From Roseiarcus sp963776665 (GTDB lineage: Bacteria > Pseudomonadota > Alphaproteobacteria > Rhizobiales > Beijerinckiaceae), in contig CAVZNQ010000008.1 in NCBI GenBank assembly GCA_963776665.1, positions 108,704 through 172,703 on the forward strand: a stretch of DNA of 64,000 bases, given 5' to 3'. The translations under genes and the position numbers were made by a program. Of this stretch, positions 17,248 to 26,478 are shown piece by piece; within the stretch, counting starts at the first letter, position 1; every line of letters starts with the position of its first letter. The notes under the pieces were generated by a model. The model had not been told where the DNA came from and did not search any database. It was given only the letters and a program-made list of their open reading frames with translations.

Positions 17248-17468
17248 TTCGAGGAACCCCCCATCACAGGCGCATGCCGAGAAGTACCGACCGTATTTCT
17301 CCCTTGCGCTTGCGTTGCGTGGGGCGCCGCAAGGTTCGCGCCGGAACTCCCGCGGAGGAACGGCTACGGACGGCGTGAACCGTCACAATTGCGGCGGGCG
17401 CGCGACTTGGTGTAGGTCTCCTACTTTGCAGGGCAACGGGGCAAATACACCGCACCTTTGGGGATAAA

Positions 17469-19388
17469 GTGACGAAACCTCTCACACCGTTGTTGGATCA
17501 GATCAATTCGCCCGCCGATCTGCGCGGGCTGAGCGAGGCCGACCTCGCCCAAGTCGCCGACGAATTGCGCGCCGAAACCATCAGCGCCGTGTCCGTGACC
17601 GGCGGCCATTTGGGCGCCGGACTCGGCGTGGTCGAGTTGACGGTGGCGCTGCACTATGTGTTCGACACGCCGGCCGACCGGATCGTCTGGGACGTCGGCC
17701 ATCAGGCCTACCCGCACAAGATCCTGACGGGACGGCGGAACCGGATCCGAACTCTACGTCAGGGCGGCGGCCTCAGCGGCTTCACCAAGCGCTCCGAAAG
17801 CGACTACGACGCGTTCGGAGCCGCCCATTCCTCGACCTCGATCTCAGCCGGTCTTGGCATGGCGGTCGCGCGGGACCTTTCGCACGCTCGCAACCATGTC
17901 GTTGCGGTCATCGGCGACGGCGCCATGTCCGCGGGCATGGCTTACGAAGCGATGAACAACGCCGGCGCCCTGGGATCGCGGCTAATCGTGATCCTCAACG
18001 ACAACGACATGTCGATCGCGCCGCCGACCGGCGCGATGTCGGCCTATCTCGCCCGCCTGGTGTCAGGCCAGACCTATCGGTCGCTGCGCGGCGCCGCAAA
18101 GCAGCTGGCGCGCCGCCTGCCGAAGTTCTTCTACGACAAGGCGAGGCGCACCGAAGAGTACAGCCGCGGCTTCTGGACTGGCGGCACTTTATTCGAGGAG
18201 CTCGGCTTCTATTACGTCGGACCCATCGACGGCCACAATCTCGACCACCTGCTGCCGATCCTGAAGAATGTGCGCGATATGCAGGGCGGCGCGGTGCTTG
18301 TTCACGTGGTCACTAAGAAAGGCAAGGGCTACCCCCCCGCCGAGGCGGCCGATGACAAGTACCACGGCGTCGCCGCGTTCGACGTCATCACCGGCGCGCA
18401 GTCGAAGCCAAAGAGCAATGCGCCCGCCTATACGAGGGTTTTCGCCGACGCGCTGCTCGACGAAGCGCGGCGGGACGCGAAAATCGTCGCCATCACCGCC
18501 GCGATGCCAGAGGGGACCGGACTCGATCGGGTGAAACGCGTGATTCCCGACCGCGTTTTCGACGTCGGCATCGCCGAGCAGCACGCGGTGACGTTCGCAG
18601 CCGGATTGGCGACGGAAGGTTACAAGCCTTTCTGCGCCATTTATTCGACTTTCCTGCAGCGCGGTTACGATCAGGTCGTCCATGACGTGGCGATTCAGAA
18701 GCTGCCGGTCCGCTTCGCCATCGACCGGGCGGGTCTGGTCGGCGCCGATGGCCCAACGCATGCCGGCGCTTTCGATATCGCCTATCTTGCCTGTCTGCCG
18801 AACATGACGGTGATGGCGGCCGCCGACGAGGCCGAGCTCGTCCATATGGTCGCAACCGCAGCGGCCCACGACGAAGGTCCGATCGCGGTTCGCTACCCGC
18901 GCGGCGAGGGGGTCGGCGTTGAAATGCCGGAGCGCGGCATGCCGTTGCCCATCGGCAAGGGCCGGGTGGTGCGCGAGGGAACGCGGATCGCCATCCTGTC
19001 GCTTGGCGCGCGGCTCGGCGAAGCGCTCAAGGCGGCGGACGAACTGGCGGCGCGGGGCCTTTCGACCACCGTCGCCGACGCGCGGTTCGCCAAGCCGCTC
19101 GACCGCGAGCTGATCCTCAAGCTCGCCGCCGCTCACGAGCTCCTGATCACCATCGAGGAAGGCGCGGCCGGCGGATTCGGCGCGCACGTGCTGGCCCTGC
19201 TCAGCGAAGCGGGCGCGCTCGACAACGGGCTCAAGGTGCGCACGATGACCCTGCCGGACAAATTCCTCGACCACGACAAGCCCGAGCGCATGTATGCGGC
19301 CGCCGGGCTCGACGCGAAGGGGATCGTCGCCAAGGTGGTCGCCGCGCTCGGCGGCATCGACCGTCGAGCGTCCAGCCTCATCGCATGA
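17469..19388 (+). CDS. dxs: 1-deoxy-D-xylulose-5-phosphate synthase
   Basis: 639 residues, standard length. It makes DXP from pyruvate and glyceraldehyde-3-phosphate, the entry step of the MEP isoprenoid pathway and a source for thiamine and pyridoxal. Seen: VTGGHLGAGLGVVELTVAL and WDVGHQAYPHKILTGR, the ThDP-binding GDGAMSAGMAYEAMNNAG, DNDMSIAPP, and the transketolase pyrimidine domain with DVGIAEQHAVTFAAGLA and YSTFLQRGYDQVVHDV. GTG 17469 is preceded by GGGGA at suitable spacing. The next small gene overlaps its stop by 4 nt. Confidence 0.97.
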   Translation: MTKPLTPLLDQINSPADLRGLSEADLAQVADELRAETISAVSVTGGHLGAGLGVVELTVALHYVFDTPADRIVWDVGHQAYPHKILTGRRNRIRTLRQGGGLSGFTKRSESDYDAFGAAHSSTSISAGLGMAVARDLSHARNHVVAVIGDGAMSAGMAYEAMNNAGALGSRLIVILNDNDMSIAPPTGAMSAYLARLVSGQTYRSLRGAAKQLARRLPKFFYDKARRTEEYSRGFWTGGTLFEELGFYYVGPIDGHNLDHLLPILKNVRDMQGGAVLVHVVTKKGKGYPPAEAADDKYHGVAAFDVITGAQSKPKSNAPAYTRVFADALLDEARRDAKIVAITAAMPEGTGLDRVKRVIPDRVFDVGIAEQHAVTFAAGLATEGYKPFCAIYSTFLQRGYDQVVHDVAIQKLPVRFAIDRAGLVGADGPTHAGAFDIAYLACLPNMTVMAAADEAELVHMVATAAAHDEGPIAVRYPRGEGVGVEMPERGMPLPIGKGRVVREGTRIAILSLGARLGEALKAADELAARGLSTTVADARFAKPLDRELILKLAAAHELLITIEEGAAGGFGAHVLALLSEAGALDNGLKVRTMTLPDKFLDHDKPERMYAAAGLDAKGIVAKVVAALGGIDRRASSLIA

Positions 19389-19579
19389 GCCAGTCGCCGT
19401 CGGGCGGCGAGGAGCCGGACGCCACCGGGCGCGGCAATCTCTTCGCCCTGATCGCCGTCGTCGTCCTCGTCGCGCTGGGCTACTGGGCCTTCAACTATCT
19501 GGATCAGCAGCGAAAGCTCCAAAACTGCCTGGATTCGGGCCGCCACGACTGCGCACAATCGCCCAGCCTTCGGAGGTGA
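19385..19579 (+). CDS. small single-pass membrane protein
   Basis: 64 residues starting at an ATG that overlaps the dxs stop (ATGA), implying translational coupling. Layout: a polar N-terminus, one membrane span (LFALIAVVVLVALGYWAFNYL), then a short tail with two Cys (NCLDSGRHDCAQS), probably periplasmic. The function is unknown. Confidence 0.68.
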   Translation: MSQSPSGGEEPDATGRGNLFALIAVVVLVALGYWAFNYLDQQRKLQNCLDSGRHDCAQSPSLRR

Positions 19580-19757
19580 GCCTTCGCAAGAGGCCACTCT
19601 CGGTCGCCCGCAATTGACTTCTCGCGCCTCGCGCGGCATAAGCCGCGCCTTCGGGCGGCGAGCAAGCGTCGCAATGATATCTCCGGCTTCTCCGCTCGCC
19701 CTTTAGGCCGCCGCGGGAAGCGGGTTTTTGCGTGCGCGAACGGATTCGGAGACCAAG

Positions 19758-19892
19758 GTGAAGCGGACCTATCAACCCAGCAAGCTGGTGCGCAAGCGCC
19801 GTCATGGCTTTCGCTCCCGCTCGGCGACGGTCGGCGGCCGCAAGGTGCTTGCCGCCCGCCGCGCGCGCGGCCGCAAGAAGCTCTCCGCCTGA
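19758..19892 (+). CDS. rpmH: 50S ribosomal protein L34
   Basis: 44 residues from GTG 19758: VKRTYQPSKLVRKRRHGFRS and onward to ARGRKKLSA, the complete and typical L34 sequence. It heads the widely conserved rpmH-rnpA-yidC-engB order. The rnpA start lies roughly 70 bp downstream. Confidence 0.97.
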   Translation: MKRTYQPSKLVRKRRHGFRSRSATVGGRKVLAARRARGRKKLSA

Positions 19893-19962
19893 CCGGGCCA
19901 TCCTCGCCTTTGGCCGCCGTCCGACCGTTTGCTCGGACCTTGCGGAATGGAGCGTCGACGCC

Positions 19963-20406
19963 TTGCGCGAGGACGGAAAGCCGGAGATCGTCGGCGAGCC
20001 TCTGGTCCGCTTGACCAGGCGGGTCGAGTTTCAGCGCGTCTCGCGCGGGCGGCGCATATCGACCGAGACCTTTACCCTGCAGTCCCGCAGACGCGAGGCG
20101 ACGGAACGCGAGAGCTCATCGAGCCCGCGCGTAGGACTGACGGTGACCAAGAGCGTCGGCGGCGCGGTCGAGCGCAATCGGGTTCGCCGGCGTCTGAAAG
20201 AAGCGCTGCGCGCCGCGACGCCCCTTGAGGCCGAGAGCGATCACGACTACGTGCTGATGGCCCGGCGCGAGGCGCTTGGGCGCCGCTTCGCCGCGCTCGT
20301 CGACGATGTCCGCCAGGCTTTCCGCGCCGCCCGGCAGCACGGGACGGATGGTCGCCGGCGCGGGTCGGCGCCGAGCGCGCCGAAGGACAAAGACAGGCGA
20401 ACATGA
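19963..20406 (+). CDS. rnpA: ribonuclease P protein component
   Basis: The RNase P protein subunit, which helps the catalytic RNA mature tRNA 5' ends. Seen: RLTRRVEFQRVSRGRRI, PRVGLTVTKSVGGAVERNR and the RNR signature VERNRVRRRLKEALR, then DYVLMARREAL. The start is uncertain: the frame is open back to 19804 inside rpmH, but homology begins near RLTRRVEF. TTG 19963 (GGAG about 10 nt upstream) and TTG 20011 are the best candidates. The stop overlaps the yidC ATG. Confidence 0.9.
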   Translation: MREDGKPEIVGEPLVRLTRRVEFQRVSRGRRISTETFTLQSRRREATERESSSSPRVGLTVTKSVGGAVERNRVRRRLKEALRAATPLEAESDHDYVLMARREALGRRFAALVDDVRQAFRAARQHGTDGRRRGSAPSAPKDKDRRT

Positions 20407-22268
20407 AGTCCGAGGATACGAGGAACCTTTTTCTCGCGATCGCGCTGTCGGTCCTGGTGATGGCCGCCTGGCAGTACTTCTACGCCGGGCCTCTGTATCA
20501 GCGCGAGCATCAGTCGCAGCTGCAGGCCAACACTTCAGCGCCGAAGAACGGGGCTGTTGAGCCTGGCGCCGCAGCTGGCGCGCCTGGAGCGTCGCTCCCG
20601 GCTACCGCTTCACCGCCCGGCGGCCCGGCGGCGACGGCCCCCGAGTCGGTCAGCGACGCCCTCGCGGCGGGCCCGCGGGTCACGATCGACACGCCGAGCA
20701 TCGGCGGCTCGATCGACCTCAAGGGCGGCAAGATCGACGACCTCATCCTCAAGGACTATCGCGAAACCATCGACCCGAAGAGCCCCAACATCCGGCTCTT
20801 CTCTCCGCCCGGCGCACCGAACGCATACTGGGCCGAGACGGGATTCGTCAGCTCGGTCGGCGCCAAGACCCCCAATCTCGACACCGTCTGGACCGCCGAC
20901 CGCAAGACCCTCACCGCCGAGCAGCCGGTGACGCTGACCTGGGACAACGGCGCGGGGCTCATCTTCAAGCGTATCGTCGCGGTCGACGACAAGTACATGT
21001 TCACGATCACCGATTCGGTCGTCAATTCCGGGGCGACGGCGGCGACGGTGCAGCCCTTCGGGCTCATCCTGCGCCATGGCAGGCCGAACATCGCCGGATA
21101 CTCGGTGCTGCATGAGGGCTTCGTCGGAGTCATCACCGGCGGCGCCGCGTCGCAGGTCGCGATCACCTTGCCGGTCCAGGAAGTCACCTATGCGGCGATC
21201 GAAAAGGACACCGGCAGGGTGCGCGCCTACAACGGCGACGGCGGCTGGCTCGGCTTCACCGACAAATATTGGGGCTCCGCGGTCATCCCCGACCAGACCG
21301 CCCCGATCGAAGCGCGGTTCTCGGCCAGCGGAACCGTGCAGCCGGTGGACTACCAGGCCGATTTCCTCGGCAAGGAGCAGACGGTCGAACCGGGAGCTTC
21401 GTTCGAGACGAAGACCCGCGTCTTCGCTGGCGCGAAAGAGGTCAGCACGATCGACAATTACGAGACCAACCTCGGCATCAAGAAGTTCTCTCTGATGATC
21501 GACTGGGGCTGGTTCTGGATGATCACGATCCCGATGTTCCGGCTTCTGGACACGATCTACAAGGTCGTGGGCAATTTCGGCGTCGCGATCCTCATCGTCA
21601 CGGTGCTCGTCAAGCTCGCCTTCTTCCCGCTCGCCAACCGCTCCTACCAGTCGATGGCGAAGATGAAGATGATCCAGCCGAAAATCGCCGCACTGAAGGA
21701 GCTCTATCCGGACGATCGCGCCAAGCAGCAGCAGGAGCAGATGGAGCTGTTCAAGCGCGAGGGCGTCAATCCGGTCGCCGGCTGCCTGCCGATGGTGATC
21801 CAGATCCCGGTGTTCTTCGCCCTCTACAAGGTCATCTTCATCACCATCGAGATGCGGCATGCGCCGTTCTTCGGCTGGATCAGGGACCTCAGCGCGCCCG
21901 ATCCGACCAACGTGTTCACGCTGTTCGGGCTGATTCCGTGGGACCCGACCGCGCTGCCGGTCTTCGGCCATTTCCTCGCCCTCGGCATCTGGCCGCTGAT
22001 CATGGGCGTGTCGATGTTCTTCCAGATGAAGATGAACCCCGAGCCGGCCGATCCGGTTCAGAAGTCGATGTTCGCCTGGATGCCGGTGATCTTCACGTTC
22101 ATGCTCGGCACATTCCCTGCCGGCCTGGTCATCTACTGGACCTGGAACAACACGCTGACCGTCATCCAGCAATATTACATCATGACCAAGGCGGGCGTGA
22201 AAGTCGAACTGTGGGACAATCTCACCAAGCTGTTCGCGCGGAGCCCGGCAAAGACGCCAAGCGTATGA
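20403..22268 (+). CDS. yidC: membrane protein insertase YidC
   Basis: 621 residues. An N-terminal anchor (LFLAIALSVLVMAAWQYFY) precedes an Ala/Pro-rich linker and the large periplasmic beta-sandwich P1 domain (~100-340). Then the conserved Oxa1 core: VGNFGVAILIVTVLVKLAFFP, the cytosolic loop KMKMIQPKIAALKELYPDD, GCLPMVIQIPVFFALYKV and the last helices ending WNNTLTVIQQYYIM. It inserts inner-membrane proteins with or without Sec. It overlaps rnpA upstream and engB downstream by 4 nt each. Confidence 0.97.
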   Translation: MKSEDTRNLFLAIALSVLVMAAWQYFYAGPLYQREHQSQLQANTSAPKNGAVEPGAAAGAPGASLPATASPPGGPAATAPESVSDALAAGPRVTIDTPSIGGSIDLKGGKIDDLILKDYRETIDPKSPNIRLFSPPGAPNAYWAETGFVSSVGAKTPNLDTVWTADRKTLTAEQPVTLTWDNGAGLIFKRIVAVDDKYMFTITDSVVNSGATAATVQPFGLILRHGRPNIAGYSVLHEGFVGVITGGAASQVAITLPVQEVTYAAIEKDTGRVRAYNGDGGWLGFTDKYWGSAVIPDQTAPIEARFSASGTVQPVDYQADFLGKEQTVEPGASFETKTRVFAGAKEVSTIDNYETNLGIKKFSLMIDWGWFWMITIPMFRLLDTIYKVVGNFGVAILIVTVLVKLAFFPLANRSYQSMAKMKMIQPKIAALKELYPDDRAKQQQEQMELFKREGVNPVAGCLPMVIQIPVFFALYKVIFITIEMRHAPFFGWIRDLSAPDPTNVFTLFGLIPWDPTALPVFGHFLALGIWPLIMGVSMFFQMKMNPEPADPVQKSMFAWMPVIFTFMLGTFPAGLVIYWTWNNTLTVIQQYYIMTKAGVKVELWDNLTKLFARSPAKTPSV

Positions 22269-22942
22269 GCGAAACGGCGGCGGCGCCGGACTGGACGGAG
22301 GCCGGACGCAGGCTCTTCGCCGGTCCATGCGAATTCATCTTCGCCGCCGCGCGTTCCGACGGCCTGCCGCCGGTCGGGGCGCCGGAGATCGCTTTCGCCG
22401 GGCGCTCGAACGTCGGCAAGTCCTCGCTCATCAACGCCCTCACCGGCCGCTCCAGCCTTGCGCGCACCTCGCGCACGCCAGGGCGCACGCAGGAGCTGAT
22501 CTTCTTCGATCTCGACGGCAAGGCTCGGCTGGTCGACATGCCGGGCTACGGCTATGCGGCGGTCGCCAAGGCGAAATCCGTCGCCTGGGGCGCGCTCGCG
22601 CGCGACTATCTGCGCGGCCGCCCCTCGCTTCTGCGGGTGTTCGTGCTTGTCGACGGCCGCCACGGCATGAAGGAACGCGACCATGAGACGATGCGCGCGC
22701 TCGACGCCGCCGCGGTCTCCTACGCGGTCGTGCTGACCAAGGGCGACGAAGTGAAGGCCGCCGACCGTGGCGCCCGCATTGCGGCCACGCTCGAAGCCTT
22801 AAGCAAGCACGTCGCCGCCTTTCCGGAGGTGATTTTAACCTCGTCTCGAACCGGCGATGGCGTCGCCCACCTGCGCGCGCATATCGCGAAGCTCTTGGTC
22901 GAGCGCGGCAGCAGCGCGGCTCAGCCTCGCAGCGAGCGATAG
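22265..22942 (+). CDS. engB: ribosome biogenesis GTPase YihA/YsxC/EngB
   Basis: 225 residues. GTPase motifs: G1 GRSNVGKSS, G2 region RTSRTPGRTQ, G3 DMPGYG, G4 TKGDE (TKAD in most homologues, here Gly) and G5 TSS. It acts in 50S subunit assembly. The ATG overlaps the yidC stop (ATGA). The 3' end overlaps the convergent epoxide hydrolase gene by 22 bp. Confidence 0.96.
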   Translation: MSETAAAPDWTEAGRRLFAGPCEFIFAAARSDGLPPVGAPEIAFAGRSNVGKSSLINALTGRSSLARTSRTPGRTQELIFFDLDGKARLVDMPGYGYAAVAKAKSVAWGALARDYLRGRPSLLRVFVLVDGRHGMKERDHETMRALDAAAVSYAVVLTKGDEVKAADRGARIAATLEALSKHVAAFPEVILTSSRTGDGVAHLRAHIAKLLVERGSSAAQPRSER

Positions 22943-24087
22943 AAGGCGCGCACGTCCTCAGCGAGCACGTCGGGCTGCTCCATCGCCGCGAAATGACCGC
23001 CCTTCTTCATGACCGTCCAGCGCCGAATGTTTGTGAACATCGGCTCGGCCAGCGAGCGTGGAGGGTGGAGCATCTCCTTTGGAAATTCCGCGTACGCCGT
23101 CGGCGCCGTCACCGCGGCGCCGTCCGGAATCATCCAAGGTCGGTGAGCGCGGAAATAATAGGTGTAGAACGACGATCCGATCGCACCAGTGAACCAATAG
23201 AAGCAGATGTTGGCGAGCATCTGATCGCGGGTGAAGACGTTCTCGACGTTGCCGCCGCAATCCGACCAAGCGCGGAATTTCTCGACGATCCATGCTGCGA
23301 GACCGGCCGGAGAATCGGTCAGGCCAAAGCTCAAAGTTTGCGGGCGGGTGCCCTGAATCGACGCATAGGCGGCGTCCTCCTTGAGCCAATGGTTGAGCTG
23401 GTCGACAAAAACTTGCTGCTCGGGAGTCGGATTCTTGATCCGGTCAGGCTCGCGGCGGACGGCCAGGAAGTTGACGTGAATGCCGATCAGCCGATCCGCA
23501 TGCGCGTAGCCCATCCGCGCGGCGGTGATGCCGCCCCAATCGCCGCCCTGGACCGCGAAGCGCTTGTAACCGAGCGTATCGGTCATGAGCTCGGCGAAAG
23601 TATCCGCTATCTCCTCGACGCCGAACCGCTTCTGCCCCGGTCTGAACGAGAGGCCGTAGCCGGGCAGTGACGGCGCGACGACCGTGAAAGCGTCGGCCGG
23701 ATCGCCGCCGAAGCTCGCCGGATCGGTCAAGCGGGGTATGAAATCCAGGAACTCGAACACCGATCCCGGCCAACCGTGCATCAACAACAGCGGCGTCGGG
23801 TTGGGCCCCTTTCCCGGGACATGCAGAAAGTGCAGGTCGCAATCCGGCCGCGCCATCTTGAATTGCGGGAACGCGTTCAGGCGCGCCTCCTGCGCCCGCC
23901 AATCGAATGAGTCGCGCCAGTAGTGGACAAGGCCGCGAAGGTAGTCGACGTCGGTCCCGTAGAGCCATGGGTCGCCGGGGGCTGAATCGGGAAAACGGGT
24001 GCGCGCGAGACGCTCGCGCAAGTCCGCGAGCTCGTTCTCCGGAACGCGCAATGTGAACGGCTGCGGCATCGCCTGTTTCCCGACCAT
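22921..24087 (-). CDS. epoxide hydrolase (EHN domain, alpha/beta fold)
   Basis: 388 residues. An N-terminal EHN domain (PFTLRVPENELADLRERLAR to YWRDSFDWRAQE) is followed by an alpha/beta hydrolase core with the oxyanion HGWPGS, the nucleophile Asp in VQGGDWGG, and a C-terminal catalytic His in KKGGHFAAMEQP. This is the microsomal/juvenile-hormone epoxide hydrolase-like subgroup, which opens epoxides to diols. ATG 24087 or 24069 could start it. The physiological substrate is unknown. Confidence 0.93.
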   Translation of the reverse strand: MVGKQAMPQPFTLRVPENELADLRERLARTRFPDSAPGDPWLYGTDVDYLRGLVHYWRDSFDWRAQEARLNAFPQFKMARPDCDLHFLHVPGKGPNPTPLLLMHGWPGSVFEFLDFIPRLTDPASFGGDPADAFTVVAPSLPGYGLSFRPGQKRFGVEEIADTFAELMTDTLGYKRFAVQGGDWGGITAARMGYAHADRLIGIHVNFLAVRREPDRIKNPTPEQQVFVDQLNHWLKEDAAYASIQGTRPQTLSFGLTDSPAGLAAWIVEKFRAWSDCGGNVENVFTRDQMLANICFYWFTGAIGSSFYTYYFRAHRPWMIPDGAAVTAPTAYAEFPKEMLHPPRSLAEPMFTNIRRWTVMKKGGHFAAMEQPDVLAEDVRAFYRSLRG

Positions 24088-24195
24088 TCCCTGCCGACGA
24101 TCCTCGAATGGACGCGCGTCTCAGTCAAACATCATGCGCCGTGGCCAGGACCCGCGGCGATTGACCCGGTTCAGCCGAGAGGCGATGGTCGCGCC

Positions 24196-24825
24196 ATGAG
24201 GTCCCACTACAACGCCTTTGCCGGCGGCGACGTTGGCCGGATCGAGGCGCTGAGCGATGGCATCTTCGCTTTTGCAGCGACGGTGCTGATGCTCGATTTC
24301 CGCTCGCCCGAGCCCGCCGATATCCACTCCGAGGCCGAACTGCTCAGCGCCCTGGTCGCCTCGGCGCACAGGCTCATGCCCTGGCTTCTCAGCCTCTTGA
24401 CGCTTGGCATATTCTGGGTCGCCCAACAGACGCAGCTCAGCCAGCTCGCGCGCTCGAACCGCGACCTGACCTGGCTGCACCTGACGTTTCTCGCGATCAT
24501 CACCGTGCTGCCGTTCACGACGCGCCTGCTGGCCGATTTCTTCTCCTACCGCACGGCTTTCCTAATCTACTGGGCCAACATTTTCCTGCTCGGAGTGGCC
24601 GTTTACGTCACCTGGGCTTATTCCGAACGGGCGAAACTGCTTCGGGAAGACGCGCCTCCAGAGTTGCTAGGCGCCTTCCGAAGGCGGGTCTTCATCGCCC
24701 AATCGCTCTATGCGGTCGGCGCGCTCTTCGGTCTCGTGAGCGTGCCGCTCGGAATCGCGCTCATCATCCTGGTCCAGCTCAATTACGCCGTCGCGCCGAA
24801 GCTGCCCATTCTGTCACGCCTTTAG
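24196..24825 (+). CDS. TMEM175-family (DUF1211) potassium channel-like protein
   Basis: 209 residues with about six membrane spans. The family signature RIEALSDGIFAFAATVLML, holding the FSD-like pore-helix motif (LSDGIFAF here), lies in the first span; HLTFLAIITVLPFTTRLLA fits the later repeat. Bacterial TMEM175 proteins are K+-selective leak channels. It is divergent from the epoxide hydrolase and monocistronic. Confidence 0.88.
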   Translation: MRSHYNAFAGGDVGRIEALSDGIFAFAATVLMLDFRSPEPADIHSEAELLSALVASAHRLMPWLLSLLTLGIFWVAQQTQLSQLARSNRDLTWLHLTFLAIITVLPFTTRLLADFFSYRTAFLIYWANIFLLGVAVYVTWAYSERAKLLREDAPPELLGAFRRRVFIAQSLYAVGALFGLVSVPLGIALIILVQLNYAVAPKLPILSRL

Positions 24826-24875
24826 AGGCGACGGCCTGACCCGCCGCCCGACGATCGCCTGTATCGCTCCGTCGC

Positions 24876-24990
24876 GAGGAAGCGTTTTCCAAGCCGATGG
24901 AAGGAAACGCAAAACGGACGGGAAGAAAAATCCAAAGAAAAGGGAAGCCAAATCCAAATTTTTCCCTTCCGCCAATCCAGCCTTTTCAAT
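24876..24990 (-). repeat. dispersed intergenic repeat, copy B
   Basis: The reverse complement of copy A at 10908-11022. Shared landmarks read on the minus strand are ATTGAAAAG at the outer end, GGCGGAAGGGAAAAATTTGG, GGCTTCCCTT, TTCTTCCCGTCC and TTTCCTTCC. It lies in the 395-bp space between the TMEM175-like gene and pobA (24826-25220), in which I see no gene. Confidence 0.72.
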
Positions 24991-25220
24991 GAGTTAAGCG
25001 ATGAACCCGGAGAAACGGCGCCTTATTTACAAGTTACCATAGTTATCATTCGTCGACCGACCCCCGGCCCGGGAATTCGATCACGCATCCGGCAAAAGCC
25101 ACCCTAGCAGGGGCTTCTGATTATCGCAAGAAATTGTCGCGCTTTCTCTCGCGGGGTCGCGGCGTCGTTTCGCTCCTCGCGACGACCGGCCAGCGCTGCT
25201 TTGCGGCTCCGAGCCGCCGC

Positions 25221-26400
25221 TCAGTCCTCGAACGGCAATCCGGCATATTGTTCGGCGAACTCTGCAGCGGCCCGCTTCGACCGTTGGTGATAGTCGAATT
25301 CGCTGAGCTTCATCCTGCTCTCGAACGTGTCGTCCTCGGGAAAGACATGCAGGAGCTTGGTCAGCCACCAGGAGAAACGCACCGCCCCCCAGACGCGTCT
25401 CAGCGCCATATCGGAATAGCTCTCGAGATAGTGCTCGTCGCCCTTCTCGAAATACGCCGCGAGGGCGCGGTTAAGATAGAACGCGTCGGAAATCGCCAGG
25501 TTCAAGCCCTTCGCCCCGGTCGGCGGGACGATATGGGCGGCGTCGCCGGCAAGAAACAGCCGGCCATGGCTCATCGGCTCGGCGACGAAGCTGCGCAAGG
25601 GCGCGATCGACTTTTCGATCGAAGGCCCGGTCACAATCTTGCGGGCGATGTCGTCCGGAAACCGCCGTTTCAGCTCCTCCCAGAACCGGTCGTCCGGCCA
25701 GTCCTCGATCCGCGTGTCGAGAGCTACACTGAATGTAGTGGCGGCTGAGCATGGGTTTGCGCAGCGAGGCGAGCGCGAACCCGCGCTCGTGGCGGGCATA
25801 GATGACCTCGCCAACCGGCGGCGTTTCCGACATGATTCCGAGCCAGCCGAACGGATAGGCGCGCTCGAAGGTCCGCTGCTTCTCTTTCGGGATGCTCTCA
25901 CGCGAGACGCCGTGGAACCCGTCGCACCCGGCGACGAAATCGCATCCGAGCGTGTCGGTTACGCCGTCCTTCTCGAAAACGACCGTGGGCGCGGCTGAGG
26001 TCAAGTCGTTGAGACGGACATTCTCAACCTGCTCGATGATGCGTGCGCCGTCACGCTCCCGAAGCCGGAACAGTTCTTCGGTGATCGCGGTCTGCCCATA
26101 CGAGACCATCAGCCTGCCGGTGTAGCCCTTGGTATCAATGAGAAACGGCTCGCGGTCCTGCCAGACGATCCAGCTGCCGTCATGCTCGCGGCCTTCCTTT
26201 TCCATCCTCTCGTCAAGCCCTGACTCTCGGAAAAGCTTGACCGATCCAGGCTCAAGCACGCCGGCGCGAATGCGGGTGAGAACATGCGCCTTTGTCTGCC
26301 GTTCTAGGACGACGCTGTCGATTTTGTGCTGATGCAGCAGATGGGAGAGCAGCATGCCGGCCGGGCCGCCGCCGATGATCGCGACCTGAGTGCGGCGCAT
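25221..26400 (-). pseudogene. pobA: 4-hydroxybenzoate 3-monooxygenase, interrupted by a 1-nt insertion
   Basis: Two frames combine to a full-length ~392-residue PobA, the FAD monooxygenase making protocatechuate from 4-hydroxybenzoate with NADPH. The N-terminal frame has the FAD motif VAIIGGGPAGMLLSHLL, VLERQ and the DG fingerprint FVAGCDGFHGVSR. After RHYIQ it goes out of frame. The other frame resumes at VALDTRIEDWPDDRFWEEL and contains the second FAD motif LFLAGDAAHIVPPTGAKGLN. Removing one base near 25728 restores YIQVALDTRIEDW. No homopolymer is present there, so a real mutation is somewhat more likely than at the other frameshifts. No pca genes or PobR lie nearby. Confidence 0.88.
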
Positions 26401-26478
26401 GCTCTCCCTCCATCAGCGCGGTCAAATGCCGGCCAGCGCAAGCACCATCGCAAATCCGCCTGGCCGAGCCTAGTGCGG

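Noticed and set aside
20610..22328. Long open frame on the minus strand (572 codons) opposite yidC
   Set aside because: It is rich in Arg/Asp/His/Glu, shows no domain, and lies exactly antisense to a conserved yidC; high-GC codon structure creates such shadows.
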